DNA of 64,000 nt from Balamuthia mandrillaris (Eukaryota; Discosea; Longamoebia; Balamuthiidae), in the NCBI GenBank assembly GCA_031835245.1, contig JAVKOQ010000236.1, positions 17,619 through 81,618 on the forward strand, read 5' to 3'. Both the position numbers and the translations under genes were made by a program. Of the stretch, positions 32,301 through 43,822 are shown one piece after another. Numbering within the stretch: the stretch's first letter is position 1; each line of letters begins with the position of its first letter. The notes beneath the pieces were generated by a model, which ran no database searches, was not told where the DNA came from, and saw only the letters and a list, made by a program, of their open reading frames with translations.

Positions 32301-34822
32301 TCTGAGCTTCTCCTCTTGGAGGCGTTGCTGTTTGGCTTGCTCTTCACGTAACTTTTCCAATCTCTCTCTTTCCTTCCTCTGCTCTTCTTGCTGCTGCTTG
32401 AGCAACTCTACTTTTAATTGCTCTTGCTGCAACTGCATCTGTTGCATCTTGAACTGCATGAGCCTTTCCTGCTCCTTGAGCTGCTGCTCTTGCTGATACT
32501 TCAATTGCTCATGCTGTTTCTGGAAGAATTCGTTGTCTTGCCTGATTTTCTCTGCTCTTATAAGTTCTTGCTGTCGGGCCAATTCCTGCTGTTGTTGCAG
32601 CAAAGTAAGGCGGTACTGCTTCATTTTTTCCTCCTGTTCTATCTGTTGCTCGACTTCCAAGCGCTCCATTTCTTTTCTCTCCGCCAACATACGCTCTTGT
32701 TCCTCTTGCAAACGCCTTCTCTCTTCCATGATCCTCTCTTGCTCCTGCTGCAATTGGCGCATCATGCCTTCCTTTTCGTTGGCAATGCGTGATTTTTCCG
32801 CAAGCAACGATTCTTGTTGTTTTCTGAGTTCTTCAGCTGCTCTTTCTCGTTCTTGCCTTAATTGTTCCAGCAGCCTTATCTTCTCTTGCTCCTTCATCTG
32901 CTCTAGCTCCATTTTATTTCGCAGTGCCTCTTCCTCCTGCCTCTTCCTTTCTGCCAAGAGCCTCTCTTCCTCCTGTCTAATCCTTTCTTGAAGGAGTTGT
33001 TCTTGGCGAATCTTTTCCTCCAGGGCCTGCTGCTGGCGTGCTTGTTCTGCTCGCCAGGCATCCAAGCGAAGTTGCTCCAAACGAATCAATTCTTGTTCCT
33101 CTCTTTCCTTTTCCAGTCGCTGCCTTTCTTGCTCCTTGCGTCTAAGTTCTTCTTGTCGTTGCTGTTCTTCCTCGAGGGCTAACAGCTTTTGCCTCAACTC
33201 CTCCTGCTCACGCAATTGCTCTCTCCTAAGTTGCTCCTGTTCCCTCAACTGCGCAGCTTTCACTTGCTCCAATCGCTCTTGCTCCTGTCGGATTAGCTCT
33301 TGCTCTTGAAGGATCAGTTCCTTTCGCAGTGCTTCTTGCCGCAAATACTCGTGTTTCAACTCCTCTTGTATACGCTCCTGTTCCTTTTTGCGTTCTTCCT
33401 CGATTCTTTCTTGTTCCCTGCGGCGTTCCTCTTCCTGTCGTAATATCTCCTGTCGTCGTTCCTCTTCCTTTCTCTCTTGCTCCATTTTTCTCTCCAACGC
33501 TCTCCTTTCCTCTTCCCTTCGTCTTTCCTCTTCCAACCTCAGTCGTTCCACACGGAGAGCCTCCTCTTGACGCAATTGTTCCTGTCTCAACAACTCCTTC
33601 TGACGGGCTGCTTCTTCTTTCATCTTCTCCAAAAACAACCTTTCTTGTTGGATCCGCTCTGCTTCTCTCCTTCTCTCCTCTTCTATCCTCTGCTGTTCTT
33701 GCTTCAATAGCTCTTGCTGCCTAAGTTGTTCTTGTTGAAGAAGCTCCTGTTGTCGCTTTTGTTCTTCGTGCAACGCTTGCAACTTAAGCCGTTCTTGTCG
33801 CAACAACTCTTGTTCCTTTTGGAGCATTTGCTGGCGCAAGCTCTCTTGGCGTAAGTACTCTTGTCGGAGCTCTTCCTGGATTCTCTCCTGTTCTTTGCGG
33901 TAAGCCTCTTGCCTCTTCTTTTCCTCTTCCTCTCTTCGCCTTTGCTCCTCCAGTCGTTGCCTTTCTCTTTCTGCTTCCCGTTTCATTTTTTCCTGTCGCT
34001 CCCTCTCTTGTTCTTTAATGAGATTACGCTGTTGCTCCTCCTGCAACTGCAATATTTTAAGCTGCTGTTCTCGCAGGCGCTCTTGCTGCAGGCGCTCTCT
34101 TTCTCTGCGCTTAGCTTCCCTCTCGTCCTCCTCGCGTTGCAACGAGTTATAAGAACTTGGCCCAGAGCTACCAGACCCTGTTGTTATCGGAAAGCCAGAG
34201 TACGTTTGTGAAGTTGGAGGTGACGGTTGCTGTGCGTACGACGAAGGATAGCCGTAGCCGGAGGATGGCGGCGATGGTTGGTACGACGACTGGCTACTAG
34301 TGTAGCCTCCACTCATTCCATTACTACCCTGTGCCACGCCGTAGTTTTGGGGTGTGCCATACGTTTGAGAGCCTCCAGTGCTGCCGTACGAAGAAGAGTA
34401 GGGAGACGGGCTTTGGCTTGAATAATATTGCTGTTGTTGCTGCTGTTGCTGCTGCTCCTGCTGTTGTAGTAGCAACAACTGCTGCTCTAAATAATACTGC
34501 TGCTGTTGCTGCTGTTGCTGTTGTTGCTGCAGCAGCAACTGCTGTTGCTGATACCATTCCATGCTTCCCGATCCACCACTTCCAAGCGCAGGGCCACCAC
34601 CGCCTCCAACAGTAGGAGCGGTAGTGCCACTAGCTGGGGTACTTCCTGACATAGAAAAGAGGGCTATGGGGTTGCAAAGTTATTAACGGGCGTAATATAT
34701 ATTCTCTTCTCTTCTCTCTAAAAGAACTGGCAGAACGTACAAGAGGCAGTGGGTAAGGAAACCAATTGTATGGATTGGGGTCTGGAGTTCATCCCCTGGT
34801 TATATCCGCCTTGTTGTGACAT
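29360..34822 (-). CDS. Giant coiled-coil IQ-DH-PH RhoGEF
   Basis: Exon 1 (34822-34741, start MSQQGGYNQGMNSRPQ) splices in frame to a very large exon (34663-31085), then about six smaller exons. The product is about 1,700 residues. Order: a poly-Gln/Gly/Tyr/Ser N-terminus; about 600 residues of uninterrupted E/R/Q/K helix (single-helix or coiled-coil); a Ser/Pro-rich linker with basic patches; an IQ motif (EAVTRIQSRIRGVVARQQY); a DH domain (VREILSSEQSYVASLKVLI, GNLEDIYEYN, AFLILPVQRVTRYV, HPDYNNIAAAHQYMD); and a PH-like end (REIAFFLFSDMALLTS). It should activate Rho-family GTPases at the cortex, with calmodulin-like control through the IQ motif inferred. The C-terminal exon is short, so the PH domain may be divergent. 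Confidence 0.85.
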
Positions 34823-35485
34823 GTTTGAAGGGTTCTACTGCTACTTTGTTTTGGGGTGCAAGTGAAAAGTCTCTGTTCTGTGGTAGCCAACAACAAAGGG
34901 GGTAATCAAACAAGTTAATCGTTGACAGAGCACAATCAAGTTTGTTTTGCTGGACGATGGAAAGAGGAGAAAGCCAAAAAAAAAAAATACCAAATCAACG
35001 ACCACCTAACAGCCTCACTCGAGGCCTGTCCCGAGAGACTGGGCTGAAGGAAAAGCTTGCAACAAGACAGTAAAGACACAACAAATAGGCAAAGCGTCTG
35101 CTCCCTGTCCCCGAGTTGGCTAGCTGTGGTGTGGCTTTTCCTCCCCTCTGGTTGTGGTTGGTTTTTCCTGGCCCCTTCCTTTGAAAATTGGTTACACGAA
35201 AGAGGGGAGGGCAGGGCAAGGGGAGAGAGAGACTAGGTCCTCCTCATGCTGCCCCAGCAGCAGTTACCATTTTTCGAGGGGGACGGAGAGATGTTACGTC
35301 ACTCCTTTATTATGTGTCGACATCTATGCACACAAAACAAACAAACAAAAAGTGGGAATAGAGGGGACAACCACGCTGCTTTTGTTGGACCACGCGGGTT
35401 AGCAGTTGATTGTTCTGAGGAGGGAAAGCCACCAGTCAGCCACAGAAGAACAAACAAAGAAAGGGAGGCCCGTGGGGGTGACACT
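34823..35485. other. Intergenic region upstream of the RhoGEF
   Basis: No gene is recognised. It contains A-runs and CAAACAAACAAA simple sequence, and is the likely RhoGEF promoter and E3 3' flank. Confidence 0.5.
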
Positions 35486-38238
35486 TTACCTGCAGTAGGA
35501 GCAACCAAGAGAGAACTCTTCGCCATTGGGTGGATGGTGAGCATTGCAACAGCACTCCGGTAGGTCCTCTCTGCGCATGTGAATGAGCTTGGCCGCTTTT
35601 TTATGACACTCGTCGCAAAAGTGGGTGGTGCCCCAACAGAACCACACGGCTACATTACAACAGTATCTACACTTGTATTCCCTGTGTTGTTGATGAAGAG
35701 TAAGCCACCAAACAAAGCAGAGAGAAAGAGATGCCATAACGCACAAAAACTTGGTTCCATGTTTAGGACATTTTTCCACACCTCTCAAATCGCAACAGCT
35801 ACCACATACTAGTTCCTCTGGATTAAAATCTCGGTCTTGCAGGGCACCATCACAGGCCTTATCACCACCAAAAAAGGGTTTCTTTAAAATACCATTTAGT
35901 CAGTGCTTTTTCCTGCGAGTGCAAGAAGAACAACAACAACAAGAAGAAGAGGAACAAGAAGAAGAACAACAACAAGAGGAAGAACATGAAGAAGCAAAAT
36001 AAGGAACAAGAACAAGAAAAGGAATCTTGGGCTTCTTATCATTACCTTGCACTTAAAACAAAGATAAAAGGAGAAGCGATGCAGAGCATAGCCTAATGCA
36101 TCACCGTAAAATCTCCCATCCGGTGAAACGATATCGTGACAGTTCTCCAGGCCCAGTATTTGCAATCGTTGCAGTGCTTTTTTCTTGATGTAAAATATAG
36201 CCCAGAATTAGAAGGGAAAAAAGAGAAAAAGGGAGGCAGCTACATACTGAAACTTCTTTATACAACTTCTTATTTACAGCTAGCATTTCTTCCAGGGCAG
36301 GGTGCTTGATTTGATATTTACAAAGCGCACAATCCAGAAAACCAAACGTTATCCGTGAACCTGTTCATTTGATTCAGAAACGTCGGATTTGAACTCATCT
36401 TTAAAAAAACGTACCTGGCCATCCATTCCGTATCTTATTTTTTACACAATTGAAATGGAAGACGTGGCCACACTCTAACTGTATGCAAGGAGCCTCTCCT
36501 AAAGACTCAACATAACAAATAACGCAGTAGTCATCTGCACGCTGTTTTGAAATCGGAAGGAAAAGTAGCAAACGACATTGATTGAGCAAATAAAAGACAA
36601 CCTGTTTGTAGGAGAAGGACGATTGCAATACCTGAGCAGAGGGATCTCTTTGGCAACTTGGCTGAAGGCAATCTAGGCATGAAGATTCGTCTCGGATACC
36701 TCCACATGGATGATTACAAGGTAGGAGGCGTCGACACGACGCTCGGTTCTTTAACTGGCATTCCACCGAGTTACAACAAACTAACGTTCCATTTGAAGCT
36801 TCTTCTGCATCATGATGCTCGCCTGGTGGCATAACCTCTCTTTCTTGACCATGAGCTGTTCTTTCCTTTCCCTTTGCACTCTTAGCATCCGCCCGACCAT
36901 TATTTTTCTTCATATTGTAGAATATCCGTATGTCTATACTGTTTAATTTAGTAACTTGCGTAGCACAAAACCGGCACCGCTTAGATTCTGTCCATTGCCG
37001 GTGCTGCCAAAAAACAAACATTAGTATCAAATACTAATTTGTGTGTGAAAACTGCTGGCTATAAAGAGGAACATTCTTGTACCTGTTCACAGGTCATGCC
37101 GAGATGGTATGGAGAAGCCTTACAGCCAGCACAAAACTCTGTGTCACATGAGCGACACCGAAATCTATATTCTTGCATGTGCAGGTCCGCTTCTTTAGAA
37201 AGAGGAACGCCTTTTGGACCCTAATCAGAACAAAATAAGATGAGTGAAACCATTGGTTGCCTTAACGAGCAAAGTCGTTATTTACCAAGGCTATTTTTGC
37301 AGGCGAATGACTAAGTTGTGGCTCTAGCCGTTCAATAACATCTGAGCAAGACGGATTTGGGCAGCGAAGGAACTGGGAACTGTTTCCTTCGATCGCATCC
37401 TCTAACGTTTGGCGAAGATAGGCCTCAAACTCACTTTCGCTTAAGACATCCTGCAGAATATGGAATGAGCAAAAGAAGCATTTGCCTAACCTCCACCAAG
37501 GAGTATACCCTTATTTCTGCTTGAGAGAGCTCGCTATCACAACCCTTGATGGGACAGGTAAATCCGTTGTTGTGGTTGTCTATCCGTTCGATGATAGATG
37601 TATGGAGACATTCCACACAGTAGAAATGAGGACAGGTCTGGGGAAGGCAAAATTAATGACTCGAGTCAGATAATAAAAAAACATGGAAGAAGCCGCATTT
37701 ACCTCAGAAAAGTGCAGCTCTCGCACACATCTCGGGATCTGGCAAATGGGACAAAGCGGCGAGTTTTGCCGTTCTCTTTCCTCTTGCTTTCTCCGTAGTT
37801 CTTCTTCTTTGGCTCTGAACAAAAGGTTATAATGGTTAATATGACGTTTTGTTTTTTGGTTTTTTTTTTTTGAAAGGCTTGCATCACAACCAAGAACCTA
37901 CCGTTGTTTTTCTTCCAGTCTGGCATGCCATAGTTTCTCCTCCTCCTTTTGCGTCTCGAGTATGGCGTCCAAGGACTCCTCCAGAGGAAGGACAGCCTGT
38001 GTGGAGGTAGACGGTTTGTTAGAATCAGGTGAACGAACGAGTTGACAGAATGGAGGAAACAAAAGACAAGGACGTTGCGTACCTTCTCCTTTTCTTCCAG
38101 CCCACGATAAGGGAAGGGTTGTGGCTGCTCTGGGTCATGGCTAGTTTCTTCTACGCATTGTCGTAGGTGGCGCCATAGAAGATGCCTAGAAAGATGGGCT
38201 TGGCAGAGCGGGCACTCTTCCTGCCTGTCGTCCCTCAT
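35486..38238 (-). CDS. RCR-type E3 ubiquitin ligase (MYCBP2-like) with RING1-IBR N-terminus
   Basis: About twelve exons, roughly 620 residues; human MYCBP2 exceeds 4,600. Order: N-terminal zinc motif (CPLCQAHLSRHLLWRHLRQC); a charged helix; RBR-type RING1 (LCPICQIPRC, CPHFYCVECLH, FTCPIKGCDSEL); an IBR (LRCPNPSC ... CRSCDTEFCAGCKASPYH); a Cys-rich linker (LPCNHPCGGIRDES); RING-H2 (DDYCVICYVESLGEAPC, LECGHVFHFNC); then the tandem-cysteine domain. From RITFGFLDC to GEEFSLGCSYC the match to MYCBP2 is nearly continuous. Both relay cysteines of MYCBP2 align, in DKACDGAL and VWFCWGTTHFC, as do the Glu of PEELVCG and the His of CDECHKK. MYCBP2 esterifies Thr/Ser with ubiquitin through a Cys relay. 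No RBR RING2 (GCNHMxC) is visible. The last codons (TGC AGG TAA) could alternatively be a splice donor. Confidence 0.88.
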
Positions 38239-38889
38239 AATAACTCTCTAAACCCCTTGTGCTCTACGATGCTTTGGCTGAGGAGATCATATCATATGTG
38301 CCAAAAGAAGGAGAAAAAAAAAACAAACAAGCGGGAGGTAAGCCGAGCTTATACTTGAGAGAGAAGGGCGGGAGGCATTTTTTTTAAAAAAAAAATCTAA
38401 GCTCATCCAACGGAACGTACGAGACAGAGCAAGAGCACCATAGCAATGCGAGGTCCACTCTTTTCCAAGACGGCCCACCAACCAACCAAGCAACACAGCA
38501 GAGGAACTTTTTTTCTACTACTTTGCTTTTGCTGCTGTTTTTGTGTTGAGCTTTTGCCCAGCAGCAAAGCAGCGAAAAAAAAAGCCCAGGCGGCAGAGAA
38601 GGAGGCCACCCACCCAGCAGCAGCAGGCAACCACCCACCAATAATTTAAACCCTTTGAAATTTCTAAGTTTATGGCGTGGGTTTTCTTCTTCTTTTTTTT
38701 GTGTGTTGGGGTTTTTCTTTTTCTCTTTTGTTTGTTTGTTTGTTTTTTTTTTTTGTTTTTTTGTGCTATTTAGAGCAGAAAGAGAAGCTGGAACCAAAAA
38801 AAAGAGGTTGTCTACTAAAGTACAGACTACAGTACTAGCATCTAGCTACGACTCTTCATTCAGCAAGCAGTGGGGGGAGTCCATCAGTG
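38239..38889. other. Intergenic, T-rich and homopolymer-rich, no gene seen
   Basis: Contains GTTTGTTTGTTT, long T runs and CAGCAG units between the E3 start and the coactosin stop. No supported gene. Confidence 0.5.
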
Positions 38890-40211
38890 TTAGAAGGTGG
38901 CGTTCAACTTCTCAATGATTTGTTCCTCTGAGAGCTCTTCTTTGGAGAGCACCTGCAGTTCAGCGTGCAACTGAAGGAAACCCTGTGGAAGAGAGGAGTA
39001 TTTGGTCATGTTTGTGTGGTGAGTGGTAACGCGCTTCCGAAAACAATAACAAAGCCTACAAGCGCAGGGATACACACCTTGGCATGCTTGTACAAGGCCA
39101 CACGGACCTGGCTGCTTCTGGCCTTGGTCAGAGGCTTCACCTCGGGACCTACCCAAGCAATGAAAACGTACTTTTTGGTGGCGTATTCGGCCTTCTCGTC
39201 CTTCACAACCTGTGCGAGGATGGCGTAGACAATGTCATCGTCCGTGAAGAATTGCTGGCAGCCCGCCAAGCCATCAGAGCCGGTGCCGAGCACCTTGAGC
39301 TGTTCCTTCTGTCCCTCTACGTGACCAAAGACAACCCAGTTGGTGGGAGAGGTGTCATTTCGCACGTCCTCGATGGCAGCGTTGGCCTCAGCGAGGTCAG
39401 CAAAGCTAGCAGTGTTGGCAACGTCCGAGGATCCGGCGTAGGCACCACCGCTGGTACGGGGAGCAGAGGTGGAAGAAGAGGAAGAAGAAGCAGGGGTTGT
39501 TTGCTTGGGGGTGGGAGCGGGGGCGGGGGCTAAGGCTGAGGAGGCGCTGCTGCCACCGCTGCTAGCACCAGCGGGCATAGAGGCTTGCTCCACGCGGGTG
39601 CCTCTGAGCTTCTCCAAGATAACGGCTTGGGTCAGCTCTTCAGGTTCAAGCACCTGTAACTCGGCTTGCAATTGCAAAAATTTCTGCAACGGGGCGAGTG
39701 CCGGTCAAGGAGAAAGAAACTACAAGAAAGGACAGCTTCACAACAGAAACAAAACGGAAACGAGTAACACAAATGTGCAATAAGGATACGAGCACATATT
39801 GGTAAAGAGGGCGCCTATGTTGGCTGCTCCTGGCCTTGACCATGGGCTTACACTGGGTTCCCACCCAAGTGATGAAAATGTGTTTGTTGGCACTGAAGTA
39901 GTTGCCGCCCTCGTCTTGGTCGGAGACGGGCAGACCGAGCACTACGTAATTGATGCTATCGTCTTGCAGCTGATCTCTAAACTCGGGCAATCCGCCAGGA
40001 CCTTTAGACAGGAACTTCATCTTTTGGCCTTCATAACCAAAGAGAGCCCTGTGCACACAACAGTTAAGAAAAAAAAAGAGGTGTAAGATCAAATCCCAGT
40101 GTCACCACCACAAGAACGCCCGATAACAAACCATTTGATGTCACTGGACGCATTGATAACATTCTGCAGCGCCTCAGCCGCTTCGTTCTCGTTCACCCAC
40201 TGAAAAGCCAT
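38890..40211 (-). CDS. Tandem coactosin-like (ADF-H) actin-binding protein
   Basis: Four exons (about 40211-40131, 40049-39804, 39684-39080, 38983-38890), about 340 residues. There are two ADF-H domains of coactosin type. Domain 1: MAFQWVNENEAAEALQN, ALFGYEGQKMKFLSKG, KHIFITWVGTQCKPMVKAR. Domain 2: FADLAEANAAIEDVRND, VVFGHVEGQKEQLKVLG, KYVFIAWVGPEVKPLTKAR. Each ends in nearly the same helix pair, (F/G)FLQL.AELQVL. The linker is Ala/Ser/Pro-rich. Coactosin binds F-actin and antagonises capping. Twinfilin also has two ADF-H domains, but the WVG..VKPL.KARSSQ pattern is coactosin-like. The near-identical domain ends suggest an internal duplication. Confidence 0.88.
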
Positions 40212-41474
40212 TCTTCCTTCGATCGGGAGCTTGTGGTAGCAAAGCTATATATGTTTCTTCCTCCTGGCTTTGGTGTTGTCTTTGTGACTTTGTTTTTAAC
40301 AAGGCGAAGGCCTGCCTCTGAGTATTACGCTTGTCGGCAAAATTTAAACAAAGCGTAAATTTACTCCCATAATGCAATGGAGATTTTGGCTACATTGTGT
40401 TTGCAGCATATGAAAGCACGGAAATTTCCAGCATATAGCCGTTGAAATCGGCCTAAATTCAACGCCAATGAAGTTAACTCCGTGCACCTTAAATAGCCAA
40501 TAAACAATTCGTTTAGTTGAAACTCCGTATAACAAGAAGGAAACGGACGGTAAAATAAATTATGGGAAGGCAATTTCGCGCTGCTTATTGGTTTACAGGT
40601 GCACTAAACGGCGGAAATAGGAGAAGTTGGGAAAATACCTGGTTTCTGAGGTTGCCTTTCACTTTCCTCATCATCCGCCTCCTTTTCGTTTCCTTTTTGC
40701 AACCCGCCTTCAGCCGTTAGCTTAACTTTTCTTCTTTTTTCTTCTTTCCTCACTAAATCTGCGACACCCTTTATTACTGACCCCCTCCCCCACTACCGCC
40801 TGGCCGCTTCTTCGCTTCACTGCCTTTCCGCCAACCCGCTCTTGTCACCGTCACTGTGTCATACCTGTCTCCCTTTTCTTGCTCACCACCCTCACCTTCA
40901 CTTTTAAAGCGACCGCCTGTCACTCACTTCAAAAAACCAGTACTTGCACTGCCCGCTGTGACCACTCCTCTTTCTCTCTCTCTCTCTCTGGTGCGTGGCA
41001 GCGACCCCCTCGGATACACTTTTTCATTGCACCTCGTTCTTGCTTCACCTCCTCCCCTTGTTGTCACTGGGCGTGTATGGCTAGCCGCCTCTAACACTCA
41101 CTGCAATCCTCACACACCCTTTTTGTATATTAGTTGTATTATTTTTGGTTGTTTATTGTTTATTTTCATTTTCGCTTCCTACAACCCACCCAATTCCAAA
41201 CCACTCCGACTCATCTCATCTCATCTCCCCACTTCCTGTTGTTGCTGTACATCTCTTTTTTGTTTGTTATTGTAATTACACCTCCCTGCCCTATATCTGC
41301 TTCTTCTGCTGCCACTTCCAACCGCTAGCCTAGCCACTGGCCGCATAACCGAAACCCCCCAACCACCCACGGACTTTAACTTTTGAAAGGCCGCGCCACT
41401 AAGGCTCTATTTGGTCTCAACTTTTTTATTTTTGCAGCGTCACCTACCAACCTTCTGCCTTTTCCTGCTTCAAC
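40212..41474. other. Divergent intergenic region, pyrimidine-rich
   Basis: 1.26 kb between two divergent start codons. From about 40650 onward it is C/T-rich with a short (TC)n run near 40975. Short plus frames here have no recognisable content. It presumably holds two promoters and 5' UTRs. Confidence 0.5.
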
Positions 41475-43575
41475 ATGATGCAAGTGCAACGGTTGCTCTC
41501 CTCCACTCAAACGGGACCACTGTCTATTATTCCTGAAGAAGAATACATGGTGGCCAGCGAAGAAATGGAAGCTCCAGTACTTGAAAACAACTTTGTACGT
41601 GTTTATTTTCATTTCATGCGTTACCAACCTTCTAACTCAACCCCATTAGGGCTACACGAACGCGTTGGCAGCGCCGATGCACCTCCAGCCTTCTGCCTGC
41701 ACCTCATCTGGCGTTACCTCCGTTTCGTCCGTTCCATCAGCAATAAGCTCCTCAGCAGGCTTGAAGACAATGCAAGCCTCCATCCAGCAACAAGAGAAAA
41801 TGGAGGAGCCCTCTTCCCATTCCGAGGAGTCAGAGGAAGAAGCAGAGTCGGCTGAAGAAGATCATGGCAATGAAGAAGCGGGCTCGGAGGAGGTGGAGGA
41901 GGAAGAGGAGGATGAAGCGGACTCGGAGGACGGATCGGCTTCCAGCCCACAATCACCTGCCTCGCCTCGGTCGGAGCGCCCTCGTGATGACGGCAAAGGA
42001 GAATACTACTGCAAGTATTGCGACACGGCATGGCCATACAGCCACTTCCGCAACGCTCAGCAGTTTGGAGCCCATTGCAGCAACTGCTCCCGCAAACGCA
42101 AAGTCAAAGACCCTCAAGAGCTGACCATCAGAGAACGCAACAAGAGGCAACGTCACAACAAGGCTTCCACTTCTGCCACCGCATCCTCTGGCTCCCCCGT
42201 TGGCCACAGGCGCCGCAGCAGATCTTTAGCCAAAAAGGAGGAGGTTTTGCTGCGACCTCGACAAAGAAGTGAAGGGACCCGCGCCCGACACAATAGTGAC
42301 GATGATGAGTTTATCGAGTCTCGTTGCATGAGCGCTATTCGTCGTGAACAAGCCAACCTGGGCAACCCTCAACGAAGGGCGAGGGCTAGGAGCACTTCTC
42401 TCCTCTCGGCTGCCCTCACCACCGCTTCTACGACGACTATAATCAAGAAACGCAACCCCAAAGGGCATAACAGCGACGGCGCAGATGGCGGCGTTGGCGA
42501 GTTGCCCTTCCAGCCTCGTGGCAGAGCCAGGAGCGTTTCTACCAAAGGTTGGCTGGAGGCCGCTCGGTGCAAGGATCCATCCTTCTACAAGAGCAAACGG
42601 CTAACACCAGTCTTTGACAACCCGAAAGACAGCAGCGGAGACGTCATCGCAGGGCTCCTGCGCGTTGTTGAGCACGAGTTTAGCAAAGAGGTGACCTCCA
42701 GTCAAGATCTGTCGCCCGCCGTAAGAGAGCTTCATGCCCTTCGCCAAGAAGTTGGGAACATGCACCGACGGGTCACCCAAGACCTGCCCTTCGAGGCCGC
42801 TTCTCTGCTTCAGGGCCTCCGTGTGGATATAAGCTCGCGGCTGGGTGCTCTCCAGACAGACCTTGCCTCTGAAATTGCTTTCAAAGAGAGCTACCGCAAG
42901 AAGAGATTTGCTGATCTCAAAGCTCAAATGGACACTCTGCAAAGTATTCTGAAGGAGGGGCAAGAACAGAGAGCCAACTTTCCTCTTCCCTCTGTGTCTG
43001 CTGGGGCGGAGCATCAAGCAAAACTGGAAGGTGCCCTCGTGCAGCTCAGAGAATTACGAACCCAATTCGACCAGGAGCTATCTAACAAGGAGCAGCGCTT
43101 TAACTCACAGCTCTGTGAGCTGAAGGAAAGTTGTGCCTCCCAGGTGCAAACCTTATCCCAGAACCTCAACCAACAGCTGTCTGCTGAAGAAAAGGAGGTG
43201 CATCAGGACTTGGAAGAATGGGCCTCCAGCCTGCAACGACGGTACAACTCCTGGCGCTCCTCCAGCCAACTGGCCACTACCCTGGAGGCTCCTCAATTCG
43301 CTCTTCCTCGCGCTATTCCTTCTTCCGCCTCTTCTTCTGCTGCTCAGTCAACTGCATCCCCCGCCGCCGTTGCAACAGCCACTACCCGCTTACCTGCAGG
43401 ACCAGCGGTGCAACCGCATCACCTCAATGTTGCCCCGCTTTCTGCTGGCCGTTTACACCATCGCCACCGTCCTCGCAGCAACAGCAATGGTAGCAGCAGC
43501 AGTGATGATGACACGTATTTTGGTTTTACTGGCAGTCGTCGCCCCCACCCAAACCCACTCACCTCCTCTTCTTGA
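41475..43575 (+). CDS. Unrecognised zinc-motif/coiled-coil protein
   Basis: Two exons (41475-41594, 41650-43575) encode 681 residues with a 55-bp intron. Residues about 80-150 are Glu/Ser-rich and strongly acidic. Then a compact Cys/His motif appears: [17 protein letters not shown] followed by [15 protein letters not shown], spaced like a C2..HC2 zinc finger. It is followed by a very basic stretch ([23 protein letters not shown]), probably a nuclear localisation signal. Residues about 370-560 are predominantly heptad-like helix (LREL, QLREL, KQ-rich). The tail is Ala/Ser/His-rich and disordered. I do not recognise the family. A nuclear, possibly DNA- or RNA-binding role is inferred from the zinc motif and basic block. 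Confidence 0.75.
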
Positions 43576-43822
43576 GAACCACAAGAAGGCCACTCCTCTT
43601 TTTTTTCTCCCACCAGGGCCAGCCCCGACCAGCACGCGTTCATGTAGATATGCTCCTCTTTTTTTTTTGACGCAACCACCCCCTTCCCTCTGCTAGAACA
43701 ATTTATGTAAGCTACCAAAACTACATGTAAAATTCATTACTGTAAAGTTAATGTTGTAAGCTACCAAAACCCTTGGTTATTTTCCTTCACGATTCACTCT
43801 TTTTCCTTCTCTATCTTTATAT

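Noticed and set aside
32221-33724. Cys/Ser- and Leu/Phe-rich plus-strand frames resembling membrane proteins
   Set aside because: They are the complement of the E/R/Q-rich helix of the RhoGEF. The minus frame has clear heptads and splices to IQ and DH exons.
35486-38238. Plain RBR ligase (parkin/ARIH-like)
   Set aside because: RING1 and IBR are present, but the C-terminal half lacks the RING2 signature and instead matches the MYCBP2 RING plus tandem-cysteine module.
40856-41333. Pro/Ser/Leu-rich plus frames upstream of the zinc/coil gene
   Set aside because: C/T-rich promoter sequence; no conserved motif and no splice path into the downstream gene.
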